DNA of 6,043 nt, taken from contig JAQGHH010000442.1 in the NCBI GenBank assembly GCA_028288945.1, forward strand, positions 1 to 6,043, read 5' to 3'. The notes below the pieces were generated by a model. That model was not told where the DNA came from, made no database searches, and saw nothing but the letters and a program-made list of their open reading frames with translations. Source of the DNA: Phycisphaerales bacterium (GTDB lineage: Bacteria; Planctomycetota; Phycisphaerae; Tepidisphaerales; Tepidisphaeraceae). Below, one piece after another: positions 1 to 5,657 of the stretch (within the stretch, counting starts at the first letter, position 1; every line of letters starts with the position of its first letter). Both the position numbers and the translations under genes were made by a program.

Positions 1-130
1 CAAGAGGGCCGGGGTGAGGGTGAAGCGTGAAGACGGAGATGTTCCTGCTTGCTGCAAAAAGCGTGGGTGCTTTTTGCGTAACGCGCCATCGCCGGCTTGG
101 AACGATTCACCCTCACCCTGCCCTCTCCCC
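1..130. repeat. Imperfect inverted repeat, possible MITE-like or dispersed intergenic element
   Basis: The 13 bases at 12-24 (GGGTGAGGGTGAA) are the exact reverse complement of 106-118. With one gap the match extends outward to about 3-24 against 106-126, giving arms of roughly 21 bases around an ~80-base interior. The right arm belongs to a CCCTCACCCT..CCCTCTCCCC type sequence that I recall as a common dispersed intergenic repeat in several bacterial phyla, including planctomycetes; that identification is from memory. The element lies just downstream of the minus-strand PH-domain gene. The left side may be cut off by the window edge, so true ends and target-site duplications cannot be judged. 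No transposase is encoded inside. Confidence 0.5.
54..77. other. Perfect 9-bp hairpin inside the repeat element
   Basis: GCAAAAAGC at 54-62 pairs perfectly with GCTTTTTGC at 69-77 around the six-base loop GTGGGT. It lies 70 bases past the stop of the minus-strand PH-domain gene, so it could act in 3'-end formation. However, the T run is inside the stem rather than after it and the stem is AT-rich, so it is not a standard intrinsic terminator. It may simply be the centre of the surrounding inverted repeat. Confidence 0.4.
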
Positions 131-146
131 GAAAAAGAAAGGGAAC

Positions 147-887
147 TCAGTGCCCCTGCGAGCCTCGGCGGATGGCTTGTTGTATCTGCTCGTTAACTTC
201 GTCCGGCCGACGGACCGTCTGCCATATGCCGCAGGGGCGGTCTTCGAGGGCCGGAATGATTTCGATGGAGCCCAGTCCGAGCAGCCGTTCGCGGAACGTA
301 CGGAACACGCGCGTGCGCGCGACTTTTCGGATCGGGCAGTCGAAAATCTCAATGTTGAACACGCCCGAGAGGCGCAGGACGCGCTGGTCGGTTAACACGT
401 AAAGGCGGCCCATCCAGTTCAGGACGGACCACATGACCCGCCCGGCTATCACGACGACGCCCGCCTCGACGTAGCCGCGGAGGTGTGGCGCGTTGTGCAA
501 GGCGCCTAGGACGATCGCCACCGCGGCGATCGTGCTCAGCGAGTTCAGCGCGATGTACCAGCGCGAAGGCTTGAGGAAGAGGATGACCAGTTCGCCGTCG
601 CGGAGGACGTGGCGCGTGAGGAGAGTTGCGACGGACGTAACCGCGGGCGCGGCCGGGGCGGCCGCGCCGTCGGCGGCATGGAAGACGCCTGGTCCCTTCC
701 CATCTGAAGCGCACGGGCAAGCCGTCGGCTGCCCATGACCCACATGGCTCATCAACGTGGAGACGACGCCGCGCCTGATCGGCTTCGGCGGCATGACGCG
801 CGGCCAGGTCGCGCGGCCGGGCGTTTGCGCCGCCGACGGACGGCGGCGCACCCGTGCGGCTTTGGGTCTTATCGTGGCAAGGCTCAC
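147..887 (-). CDS. Bacterial PH-domain membrane protein (YdbS/YdbT-like, bPH2)
   Basis: Predicted 246-residue membrane protein. Residues 1-85 are a basic, Pro/Ala-rich region with no recognisable domain. Two hydrophobic segments follow at about 110-131 and 140-158, then a bacterial PH-like domain from about 160 to the end. Its typical opening is visible as YVLTDQRVLRLSGVF, followed by the alternating strands and a C-terminal helix (RPDEVNEQIQQAIRR) expected of the fold. The layout of two membrane helices followed by a cytoplasmic PH-like domain is known from the YdbS/YdbT group, whose exact function is unclear. The GTG start at 887 overlaps the hpt stop as GTGA and has GGAGG (895-899) seven bases upstream. 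That GGAGG also falls inside Leu-Glu-Ala codons of hpt and could be chance. An ATG at 752 would remove the odd N-terminus and is the main alternative start. Confidence 0.75.
   Translation of the reverse strand: MSLATIRPKAARVRRRPSAAQTPGRATWPRVMPPKPIRRGVVSTLMSHVGHGQPTACPCASDGKGPGVFHAADGAAAPAAPAVTSVATLLTRHVLRDGELVILFLKPSRWYIALNSLSTIAAVAIVLGALHNAPHLRGYVEAGVVVIAGRVMWSVLNWMGRLYVLTDQRVLRLSGVFNIEIFDCPIRKVARTRVFRTFRERLLGLGSIEIIPALEDRPCGIWQTVRRPDEVNEQIQQAIRRGSQGH
826..850. other. Perfect 10-bp GC stem-loop near the 5' end of the PH-domain gene
   Basis: TGCGCCGCCG at 826-835 is the exact reverse complement of 841-850, with loop ACGGA. On the minus strand it begins 34 bases after the hpt stop and falls within codons 13-21 of the PH-domain gene if the GTG start is used. 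No T tract follows on either strand, so it is not a classical terminator. It could be a 3' processing or attenuation structure after hpt, or a by-product of Arg/Pro/Ala-rich GC coding sequence. Confidence 0.4.
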
Positions 888-1447
888 GGCCGGGCCTCCA
901 GAACGTCGCGCTTTAGCGTAACGATGTCCGGCAGGTTCCGATAGTAATTATCGAAATCGAGCCCGTAGCCGACCACGAACTCATCGGGGATTTCGAACCC
1001 CACGTAGTCCACCGCCATTTCGCGGGCGGCGGGCCGGTCCTTTTTGAGCAGTACGCACGTCCGCACGCTCGCCGCCCCCATCTGCTGCACCAGTGGGACG
1101 ACCATTCTGAGCGTGTTGCCGCTGTCGAGGATGTCGTCGACGAGCACGACGTGCCGGTCGCGCACGTTTTCGAGCTGGCGCTGGATCACCTGCACCCCCT
1201 GGCTGGAGACGCTACGGCCGGGGTAGCTGCTGACCGTGAGCAGGCCGATTTTCATGGCGATGGGGATTTCACGAATCAGGTCGCCGCAGAAAACCATCGC
1301 GCCGGTGAGGATGGGGACGATCGTCACCTCGGCGCTGCCGGCCAGTCGCGGCGGCGTGTGGTCGGCGGTGATCAGCGCGGCCAGCTCGTGCACGCGCTGG
1401 GCGATCTTTTGGCGCGGGATCAGGATGCGGTCGATGTCGCCGTGCAT
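884..1447 (-). CDS. hpt: Hypoxanthine phosphoribosyltransferase
   Basis: Purine-salvage enzyme that joins hypoxanthine (often also guanine) to PRPP to give IMP or GMP; cytoplasmic. The 187 residues match the usual bacterial length of about 175-190. The PRPP-binding signature VVLVDDILDSGNTL is at 100-113, with the two acidic residues and the SGNT phosphate loop intact. An N-terminal loop PILTGAMVFCGDL is at 45-57, the mobile loop SSYPGRS is at 73-79, and the purine-binding tail IPDEFVVGYGLDFDNYYRNLP is at 153-173. The ATG at 1447 is chosen because the protein then begins as HPRTs do. A TTG at 1504 would add 19 residues encoded largely by low-complexity spacer. No clear Shine-Dalgarno precedes 1447. 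The stop overlaps the PH-domain gene as GTGA, implying co-transcription without an obvious functional link. Specificity for hypoxanthine over guanine or xanthine is inferred from overall similarity. Confidence 0.95.
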   Translation of the reverse strand: MHGDIDRILIPRQKIAQRVHELAALITADHTPPRLAGSAEVTIVPILTGAMVFCGDLIREIPIAMKIGLLTVSSYPGRSVSSQGVQVIQRQLENVRDRHVVLVDDILDSGNTLRMVVPLVQQMGAASVRTCVLLKKDRPAAREMAVDYVGFEIPDEFVVGYGLDFDNYYRNLPDIVTLKRDVLEARP

Positions 1448-1496
1448 GCGAGGGATGTTGTACTGAAATGGGGGGAGAGAATGAAGGGAAGGGTGG

Positions 1497-1590
1497 AATT
1501 GCAAATTGCAAAGTGAAAATTGCGAAATGCAAATTGAAAGAGCCTTCGGAATTGAGATCTCAGATCTTGGATTTGAGATTTGAAATCCGG
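1497..1590. repeat. AT-rich low-complexity spacer with imperfect short repeats
   Basis: The divergent spacer between hpt and the flippase-like gene contains a run of related words: AATTGCAAATTGCAAA (1497-1512), then AAAATTGCGAAATGCAAATTG (1516-1536), then GAGATCTC, AGATCT, TTTGAGATTTGAAAT. GAGATCTC at 1554-1561 is a perfect palindrome and AGATCT recurs at 1562-1567. The base composition is far more AT-rich than the flanking genes. Such tttgaaatttgc-like strings occur between genes in planctomycete genomes as I remember them. It may contain the promoters of both flanking genes, but no convincing -35/-10 pair was found for hpt. Confidence 0.5.
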
Positions 1591-1635
1591 GCTCGTCCGC
1601 TCAGTTGTCGTCTCGCATCCATTCCCCGTGCGGCT

Positions 1636-1641
1636 TAGAAT
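1636..1641 (+). promoter_or_regulatory. Candidate -10 box for a near-leaderless transcript
   Basis: TAGAAT matches the TATAAT consensus in five of six positions and ends 11 bases before the ATG at 1653. Transcription from it would start at or within a few bases of the ATG, which would fit the absence of a Shine-Dalgarno there. No -35 match at 16-18 bases was found, so support is weak. Confidence 0.22.
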
Positions 1642-1652
1642 CGCGCCCTGTG

Positions 1653-2723
1653 ATGTTCGAACAATTCATGAATCTGCCGACGGTTGAAACGCCCGCGGCT
1701 GCGCCCGGCGTGCGGAGCAGGCGCGCGGCAGTGCCTGTGTGGCTCCGACGGCTTATCGGGGTGGCGATCACGCTCGGCATTTTCGTCTGGATCAGCAGGC
1801 CGATTGTTAAAAACTGGGACCAATTCAAAACCCACGTCTGGCAGTTAAGTTGGGGGCGGTTCTTTCTGGCGTCGGCGATGTTCGCCGGGTTCCTTTTCGT
1901 ATTTCGATCCCTGTGCTGGCGGCGGATTCTCATCGGATTCGGCCACCGTCTGCCGGTCGCGGCGTCGACGCGGATCTGGTCCACCGGCGAATTGGCCCGC
2001 TATCTGCCGGGCGTGATCTGGCAGGTGGTCGGACGGGCGTACCTCGCCAAGCCGTACGGCGTCAGCGGGTCGGTCTGCTCGACCAGCCAGATCCTCGAAC
2101 TCGTCCTATTCCTGCTGGCCAACGTGCTCGTCGCGATCACCTGCCTGCTGTGGGACGGCACCAAGCACCTGCACGGCAGCGCCCGCGGTTGGATGTTCTG
2201 TGCGATGGCGCTGGTGCCGGTGCTTTTGCTCGTGCTGCATCCGAAGGTGTTTTACGGCCTGGTGAACCGGGTGATGAGCCGCCTGGGGAAGCCGGCGGTG
2301 GCCCGGCAATTGGGGTTTGGAATTCTGGCCGGGCTTTTGATCTGGACAGTCGCGGGGCTGATCTGGCAGAGCCTGGCGATTTGGGTGCTGACGGCCCGGC
2401 CGCTGGGGTTGCAATTCACGAAGTGGTGGGTGGTCGCCGGGGCGTATTCGCTCGCCTGGTGCGCGGGGTTTCTGGCCGTCTGGGCGCCGGGCGGGATCGG
2501 CGTGCGCGAATTGGTGTTCGTGACGGCGATGGAGTTCGTGCTGCCGCCCGCGGTCCGGCAACAGTTCGCCGACCCCAAGGCGCTTCTCGGGTTCCTCGCA
2601 TTTCTTAGCGTGCTGCTACGGCTGTGGGCGACGTGCGGCGAGTTGATCCTCGCCGGCCTGGCGTACGGATTCGACATCAAAGGGGCGATGGGAACGGGCG
2701 ATACGCCGCGCCAAGGCCAGTAG
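1653..2723 (+). CDS. Lysylphosphatidylglycerol synthase transmembrane (flippase-like, PF03706/UPF0104) protein
   Basis: Integral inner-membrane protein of 356 residues with about seven or eight hydrophobic helices, near residues 32-48, 68-88, 145-165, 180-196, 222-246, 257-280 and 311-340. Family signatures are visible: GELARYLPGVIWQVVGR at 112-128 and WAPGGIGVRE at 277-286, matching the conserved PG(G/N)xW..GR and PGGxGxRE blocks of the AglD/MprF N-terminal family. The C-terminal aminoacyl-transfer domain of MprF is absent, so this is a stand-alone membrane domain. Such proteins are thought to move or help modify lipids or lipid-linked sugars; the substrate here is unknown. The ATG at 1653 is preferred; a TTG at 1605 and an ATG at 1668 are possible, and none has a clear ribosome binding site. 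No glycosyltransferase or lipid enzyme is adjacent. The TAG stop runs directly into a hairpin repeat. Confidence 0.87.
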   Translation: MFEQFMNLPTVETPAAAPGVRSRRAAVPVWLRRLIGVAITLGIFVWISRPIVKNWDQFKTHVWQLSWGRFFLASAMFAGFLFVFRSLCWRRILIGFGHRLPVAASTRIWSTGELARYLPGVIWQVVGRAYLAKPYGVSGSVCSTSQILELVLFLLANVLVAITCLLWDGTKHLHGSARGWMFCAMALVPVLLLVLHPKVFYGLVNRVMSRLGKPAVARQLGFGILAGLLIWTVAGLIWQSLAIWVLTARPLGLQFTKWWVVAGAYSLAWCAGFLAVWAPGGIGVRELVFVTAMEFVLPPAVRQQFADPKALLGFLAFLSVLLRLWATCGELILAGLAYGFDIKGAMGTGDTPRQGQ

Positions 2724-2812
2724 CCCGGGAGGGGCCTAAGAACTTAGCCCACGGCGCAAGCCATGGGAAACGAGCAGTGTTTGGCGGACAGCCCCGGAGG
2801 GGCGTAAGAAGT
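2722..2812. repeat. Hairpin repeat module: two direct copies flanking a third stem-loop
   Basis: The 23 bases at 2722-2744 and at 2790-2812 match at 20 positions; the three differences are all C/G exchanges. Each copy opens with a GCCC..GGGGC hairpin; in the second copy it is a perfect 5-bp stem with loop GGA (2791-2803). Between them lies CCCACGGC (2748-2755), loop GCAA, GCCATGGG (2760-2767), an 8-bp stem with one mismatch and a GNRA-type tetraloop. The words agccccggaggggc and tagcccacggcgcaagcc are, from memory, dispersed repeats in planctomycete genomes. The module sits between two convergent genes. It overlaps the stop of the plus-strand gene and the last codons and stop of the minus-strand gene. 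It may also help end transcription from both sides, though no T tract is present. Confidence 0.7.
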
Positions 2813-3097
2813 GCGGGATTGCGGCGTACGGTCGATCTCAATCGTGCGGAGTTTGGCCCGGTTCGGGTAGATGGTGATGAAATAAATCACGAGCAGCGTG
2901 ATGAGCCACGCGACCACCAGCACGGCCAGAATCCAAAACAGCGTGCGGCGGGGCTTGAGGGGCGGAGGGAACGTCGGCTCCCTGCCCTCCTGGCCTGACT
3001 TGTCGCTTGAACCGGGCCTGGGCTGGCCCTCGCCCCGCGGGGGATTGGCGGGGTCCTTGCCGGTGCGCGGGTTCCGCGGGTTCCTCCCCTTGCTCAT
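2744..3097 (-). CDS. Small single-pass membrane protein of unknown function
   Basis: I do not recognise a family for this 117-residue protein. Residues 1-51 are hydrophilic and rich in Pro, Arg, Lys and Gly (for example NPRNPRTGKDPANPP). One strongly hydrophobic helix runs from about 53 to 77 (LFWILAVLVVAWLITLLVIY), followed by a short basic tail. The positive N-terminal side suggests an N-in orientation. The ATG at 3097 overlaps the stop of the upstream Minf_1886 gene as ATGA, so translation is probably coupled and the two products may act together. The last ~20 residues (from TSYAPPGLSAKH to the end) are read from the hairpin repeat module and look unrelated to the rest, so the ancestral protein may have ended near residue 95. 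The gene's coding status rests on the overlap, the clean membrane helix and open frame. Confidence 0.7.
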   Translation of the reverse strand: MSKGRNPRNPRTGKDPANPPRGEGQPRPGSSDKSGQEGREPTFPPPLKPRRTLFWILAVLVVAWLITLLVIYFITIYPNRAKLRTIEIDRTPQSRTSYAPPGLSAKHCSFPMACAVG

Positions 3098-3501
3098 GAG
3101 CCACTCGGAATGCGGTAGCTGGACTCGAAGGCGGACTTGAAATCGTAGACGTTCTTGAAGTCGTTGATCGTGTCGTCGTCGGTCTTTTGCATCTGGCCGA
3201 CTTCGATCAGGGCGAAGACGATCCTCCCGAAGTCCAGCGTGGAGGTGATGTTCCAACGGTTGAGAACCGTGCGCGCCAGCCGGCCCCACTTCTCAAGGGC
3301 CAGCTCGCGGAGGCCTTCGCAAAGCTGGCGGCCGTCGACGTGGCGGCTCTCCTTTGGCTTGGCGGGGGTCGCGCTGTGGATCTTGCGGACGGTGAATTCG
3401 AGGCCTTCCTGAAGGAAATCGTAAGCGTACGGCGGGTAGAGACCCAGGTCGTCCACTAACTGCTGGGGGGTCTTCTGCCTCGGTTCAGGGCTTGGCGGCA
3501 T
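3094..3501 (-). CDS. Minf_1886 family protein (TIGR04138-like, PVC conserved hypothetical)
   Basis: Soluble 135-residue protein of a family I know as conserved in Planctomycetes and Verrucomicrobia, with no established function. Recognisable blocks are YPPYAYDFLQEGLEFTVRKI (22-41), RHVDGRQLCEGLRELALEKWG (53-73), LARTVLNRWNITSTLDFGRIVFALIE (75-100) and DFKNVYDFKSAFE (114-126). The length fits the family. The ATG at 3501 is used because upstream in-frame sequence (to 3648) shows no family similarity and has an atypical composition. There is no signal peptide or membrane helix. It is the first gene of a minus-strand pair with the small membrane protein, overlapping it by ATGA. A partner in the membrane is a reasonable inference but not shown. 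Confidence 0.9.
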   Translation of the reverse strand: MPPSPEPRQKTPQQLVDDLGLYPPYAYDFLQEGLEFTVRKIHSATPAKPKESRHVDGRQLCEGLRELALEKWGRLARTVLNRWNITSTLDFGRIVFALIEVGQMQKTDDDTINDFKNVYDFKSAFESSYRIPSGS

Positions 3502-3543
3502 AGCTCGCCATGATACCGGCTCGGCCCGCCGGGGCAAATACGC

Positions 3544-3571
3544 ATTATTGCGGGACGCCCACAGATCGCAA
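3544..3571 (-). promoter_or_regulatory. Candidate sigma-70-type promoter for the Minf_1886 gene
   Basis: Read on the minus strand, TTGCGA (3566-3571) and AATAAT (3544-3549) are separated by 16 bases, matching consensus at four and five of six positions. Transcription would start near 3537, leaving a leader of about 36 bases before the ATG at 3501. This is a sequence match only. Confidence 0.35.
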
Positions 3572-3699
3572 AAGATTCGCAACTGGATGTGCCGATGATC
3601 GGGATTGGCGTGTTTATCGGAACACCAAGCCGGCGGAGGGCGGTGCAACTTTACCTGACAATCGCCGGGAACTCCGATGGCGTCGGGCTCGGGTGTCTT

Positions 3700-3705
3700 T
3701 ATAAT
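3700..3705 (+). promoter_or_regulatory. Candidate -10 box (TATAAT) upstream of the TolC-family gene
   Basis: A perfect TATAAT stands in otherwise GC-rich sequence and would place the transcript start near 3712, about 42 bases before the ATG at 3754. No good -35 hexamer was found 16-18 bases upstream. A GGAG ribosome binding site (3743-3746) lies seven bases before the ATG and supports the chosen start. Confidence 0.4.
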
Positions 3706-3753
3706 CCCCGCCGGAACGTGGGTTTGGGTTTACTTCGCGGACGGAGTCGAAAT

Positions 3754-5574
3754 ATGCGTAAGGGACTGCGGGCATCAACCATCACGGCGTTGGCAATGGC
3801 GGTGGGCGGATTCGGGCTGGTCGGCTGCGGGTTAAAATCCCCGCCTCCGTTCGACCCCCTGGCCATCCAGAGGGCCGAGCGCATCCCGAGCCGCGAAGCC
3901 CCCCAGCAATCGATGCCCCCCCTGCCGACCACGTTGGAAGACATCGGGGAATCCTCGTCGGACGCCGCCAGCCGCCCGGCGTCGGGGCCGGCCTCGCAAC
4001 CGGACTCACAACCGGCCTCCCAGCCGGCAACGGCGCAGAAGTACGACATCGACGTTTCGGCAAGTCCGGGCCGCGCCCGGCCGGGCGAAATGATCGTCCG
4101 CATGCCGCTCCAGGACGTGATCCAACGCTCGGTCCTGCACAGCAACGAAGTGCGCGTCGCCGGCTACGACCCTGCTGTCGCCAAGACCCGCATCCTCGAG
4201 GCGCAGGCCCGTTACGACCCCGTCTTTTTTCTTAATGCCAAGTACGAGCACCAGGACATACCCTTCGCCGGGCAGGTTATTCAGGATCCACTGGTCGTCG
4301 GCAAGCAGGACACCCTTAATGTGGAACGCGGCGAAGTTTATACCGGCGAATCGGGTCTCAAGCAGTTGCTTCCCACGGGCGGTCAAGTCCAGCTCAGCTA
4401 CCAGACCCAGTACAATTACCTGCTGCCCCGGCGGTTTACACTGAACCCGTATTGGGACGACCAGCTCAAGTTTCAGATCACCCAGCCGTTGCTTCGCGAC
4501 TTTGGGTATCAGATCAATCAGGCCAAGATCACCATCGCCCGAAATGATTATCGCGTGTCGGTGCTCGATTTCCGAAAGGCTTTGGAAGACAACATCGCCG
4601 AGCTGGAAAAGGACTACTGGCAGCTCCAGGAGGCCGAGCAGGAAGTGCTGATCCAGGAAGCGCTCCTGAAGCAGTCGCACGCGATGTATGACATCCTGTT
4701 CGGCCGGCAGCGTGCCGGGGCCGACGTGTCGCGGGTGCAGACCATGCAGGCGCTGGCCTCCATCCGGACGCGCGAAGCGACTCTGATCCGCGCTAAGGCG
4801 CGCATCCGCGACGTGTCGGACGACATCAAGCGGCGGATGAACGACCCCGACTTCCCCGTGACCGGCAACGCGGTCATCTTTCCCTTCGACCCCCCTTCCG
4901 AGACCAAGATCGAGTTCCTGATCGCCGACCAGGTGAACACCGCCGTCAATAACCGCCTGGAGTTGGGCCAACAACTGCTCCGCATCAACGATGCGGCGAT
5001 AGCGGCGGACGTGGCCAAGAACAACATGCAGCCCAAGCTCGACCTGACGGCCTCCTTCACGCTGGAAGGCTTGGCGCAAAACCAGGGGGCTACGTTCCAC
5101 AACCAGTGGGGGAATGCGGCACACACCAGCTGGTCGCTCGGGTTCAACTTCGAGTTGCCGCTGGGCAACCGCGAGGCCCGGTCCGTCTACCGTCGCGGCT
5201 GGCTTCAGTACGAACAGGCGATCGCGCAATACCAGAACCTCGTTTCGCAGGTCAGTTTGGACGTGACGCAGGCGGTGCGTGAAGTGGAAACCACGTGGAA
5301 TGAGATGGACGGCCGCCGCAAGGCGCGGTTCGCCACCGCCGACGAGCTCGCGGCACTGGAAGACCGCCGGGCCAACGGCGAACCGCTCACGCCGAATTTC
5401 GTGCAGCTCGAGCTCGACGCCCAGGAGCGCCTTGCCGAATCCCGACGGCAAGAGGCCCTGGCCGTCGCGAGCTACAACGTCGCCATCGCCCGCCTCGAAC
5501 GCGCCAAAGGCACCCTGCTCCGCTACAACAACGTCGTCATGGATGAAGAGCGGTTCAAGGGGATGGAGAGGTAG
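3754..5574 (+). CDS. TolC-family outer-membrane efflux lipoprotein
   Basis: Outer-membrane channel of the TolC/OprM type, which links inner-membrane pumps to the outside via a beta-barrel and a long periplasmic alpha-helical tunnel. The 606-residue product starts with a lipoprotein signal: basic MRKGLR, hydrophobic stretch and lipobox LVGC with Cys25. Residues 26-110 are a Pro/Ser/Ala-rich linker absent from typical ~450-490-residue TolC proteins. The first outer-membrane-efflux repeat spans about 113-365 (beta segment LPTGGQVQLSYQTQYN at 206-221; helices from about 253 to 360). The second spans about 385-592, including the characteristic ELPLGNREAR at 467-476 and a long helix ending LERAKGTLL. 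The ATG at 3754 is set by GGAG (3743-3746) and the signal peptide; the open frame back to 3589 lacks one. No membrane-fusion protein or pump gene is adjacent, so substrate and partner are unknown. Confidence 0.93.
   Translation: MRKGLRASTITALAMAVGGFGLVGCGLKSPPPFDPLAIQRAERIPSREAPQQSMPPLPTTLEDIGESSSDAASRPASGPASQPDSQPASQPATAQKYDIDVSASPGRARPGEMIVRMPLQDVIQRSVLHSNEVRVAGYDPAVAKTRILEAQARYDPVFFLNAKYEHQDIPFAGQVIQDPLVVGKQDTLNVERGEVYTGESGLKQLLPTGGQVQLSYQTQYNYLLPRRFTLNPYWDDQLKFQITQPLLRDFGYQINQAKITIARNDYRVSVLDFRKALEDNIAELEKDYWQLQEAEQEVLIQEALLKQSHAMYDILFGRQRAGADVSRVQTMQALASIRTREATLIRAKARIRDVSDDIKRRMNDPDFPVTGNAVIFPFDPPSETKIEFLIADQVNTAVNNRLELGQQLLRINDAAIAADVAKNNMQPKLDLTASFTLEGLAQNQGATFHNQWGNAAHTSWSLGFNFELPLGNREARSVYRRGWLQYEQAIAQYQNLVSQVSLDVTQAVREVETTWNEMDGRRKARFATADELAALEDRRANGEPLTPNFVQLELDAQERLAESRRQEALAVASYNVAIARLERAKGTLLRYNNVVMDEERFKGMER
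3970..4029 (+). repeat. Five 12-bp tandem units encoding a Ser-x-Pro-Ala linker
   Basis: Codons 73-92 of the TolC-family gene are five in-frame units of four codons reading SRPA, SGPA, SQPD, SQPA, SQPA. At DNA level the last three units are close to one another (TC(G/A/C) CA(A/G) CCG G..), indicating expansion by unit duplication. It encodes a flexible linker between the lipid-anchored Cys25 and the channel domain. Confidence 0.85.
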
Positions 5575-5582
5575 GCGGGAAC

Positions 5583-5657
5583 TAGTTGTCAGTTGTCAGT
5601 GGCGGAAGCAGAAGTGGTAAAACCGCATCCGCTTCCTTCACCGGAGACTGGCAACTA
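5583..5657. repeat. Long imperfect stem-loop between convergent genes
   Basis: An inner hairpin pairs 5604-5618 with 5622-5636 around the loop AAA, with 12 Watson-Crick pairs, one wobble and two mismatches. Outside it, TAGTTGTCAGT (5583-5593) pairs with ACTGGCAACTA (5647-5657) at 10 of 11 positions. GTTGTCAGT is also repeated directly at 5585-5593 and 5592-5600... with a shift of about 8 bases (AGTTGTC twice at 5584-5590 and 5591-5597). The structure fills the gap between the TolC-family gene and the DUF4129 gene, and its right arm contains the latter's stop codon. It may end transcription in both directions or be a dispersed repeat; no T tract follows either side. Confidence 0.5.

Noticed and set aside
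54..77. Intrinsic terminator for the PH-domain gene
   Set aside because: The hairpin is perfect but its T run lies within the stem and no U tract follows, so it is listed only as a hairpin.
27..395. 122-residue plus-strand open frame at the left edge
   Set aside because: It starts inside the inverted repeat and runs antisense through the PH domain. No domain or start signal is visible.
1448..1504. 19-residue TTG-initiated extension of hpt
   Set aside because: Much of it is low-complexity spacer, there is no ribosome binding site, and HPRT proteins begin where the ATG at 1447 places the start.
1850..2608. 252-residue plus-strand open frame inside the flippase-like gene
   Set aside because: It is an out-of-frame overlap rich in Arg/Gly/Ala with no hydrophobic pattern or motif. 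The other frame carries the family signatures.
3098..3289. Extension of the small membrane protein into the Minf_1886 gene
   Set aside because: It is an out-of-frame overlap with a well-supported gene. The ATG at 3097 gives a standard ATGA junction.
3502..3648. Upstream extension of the Minf_1886 gene
   Set aside because: The added residues have no family similarity and overlap the candidate promoter. The family length fits a start at 3501.
3589..3753. 55-residue upstream extension of the TolC-family gene
   Set aside because: It would bury the lipoprotein signal peptide and overlap the TATAAT. GGAG before the ATG at 3754 supports the shorter form.
4006..5451. 481-residue open frame on the minus strand opposite the TolC-family gene
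   Set aside because: It is a long antisense shadow typical of GC-rich DNA. Its protein shows no recognisable domain, while the plus strand encodes a clear TolC-family protein.
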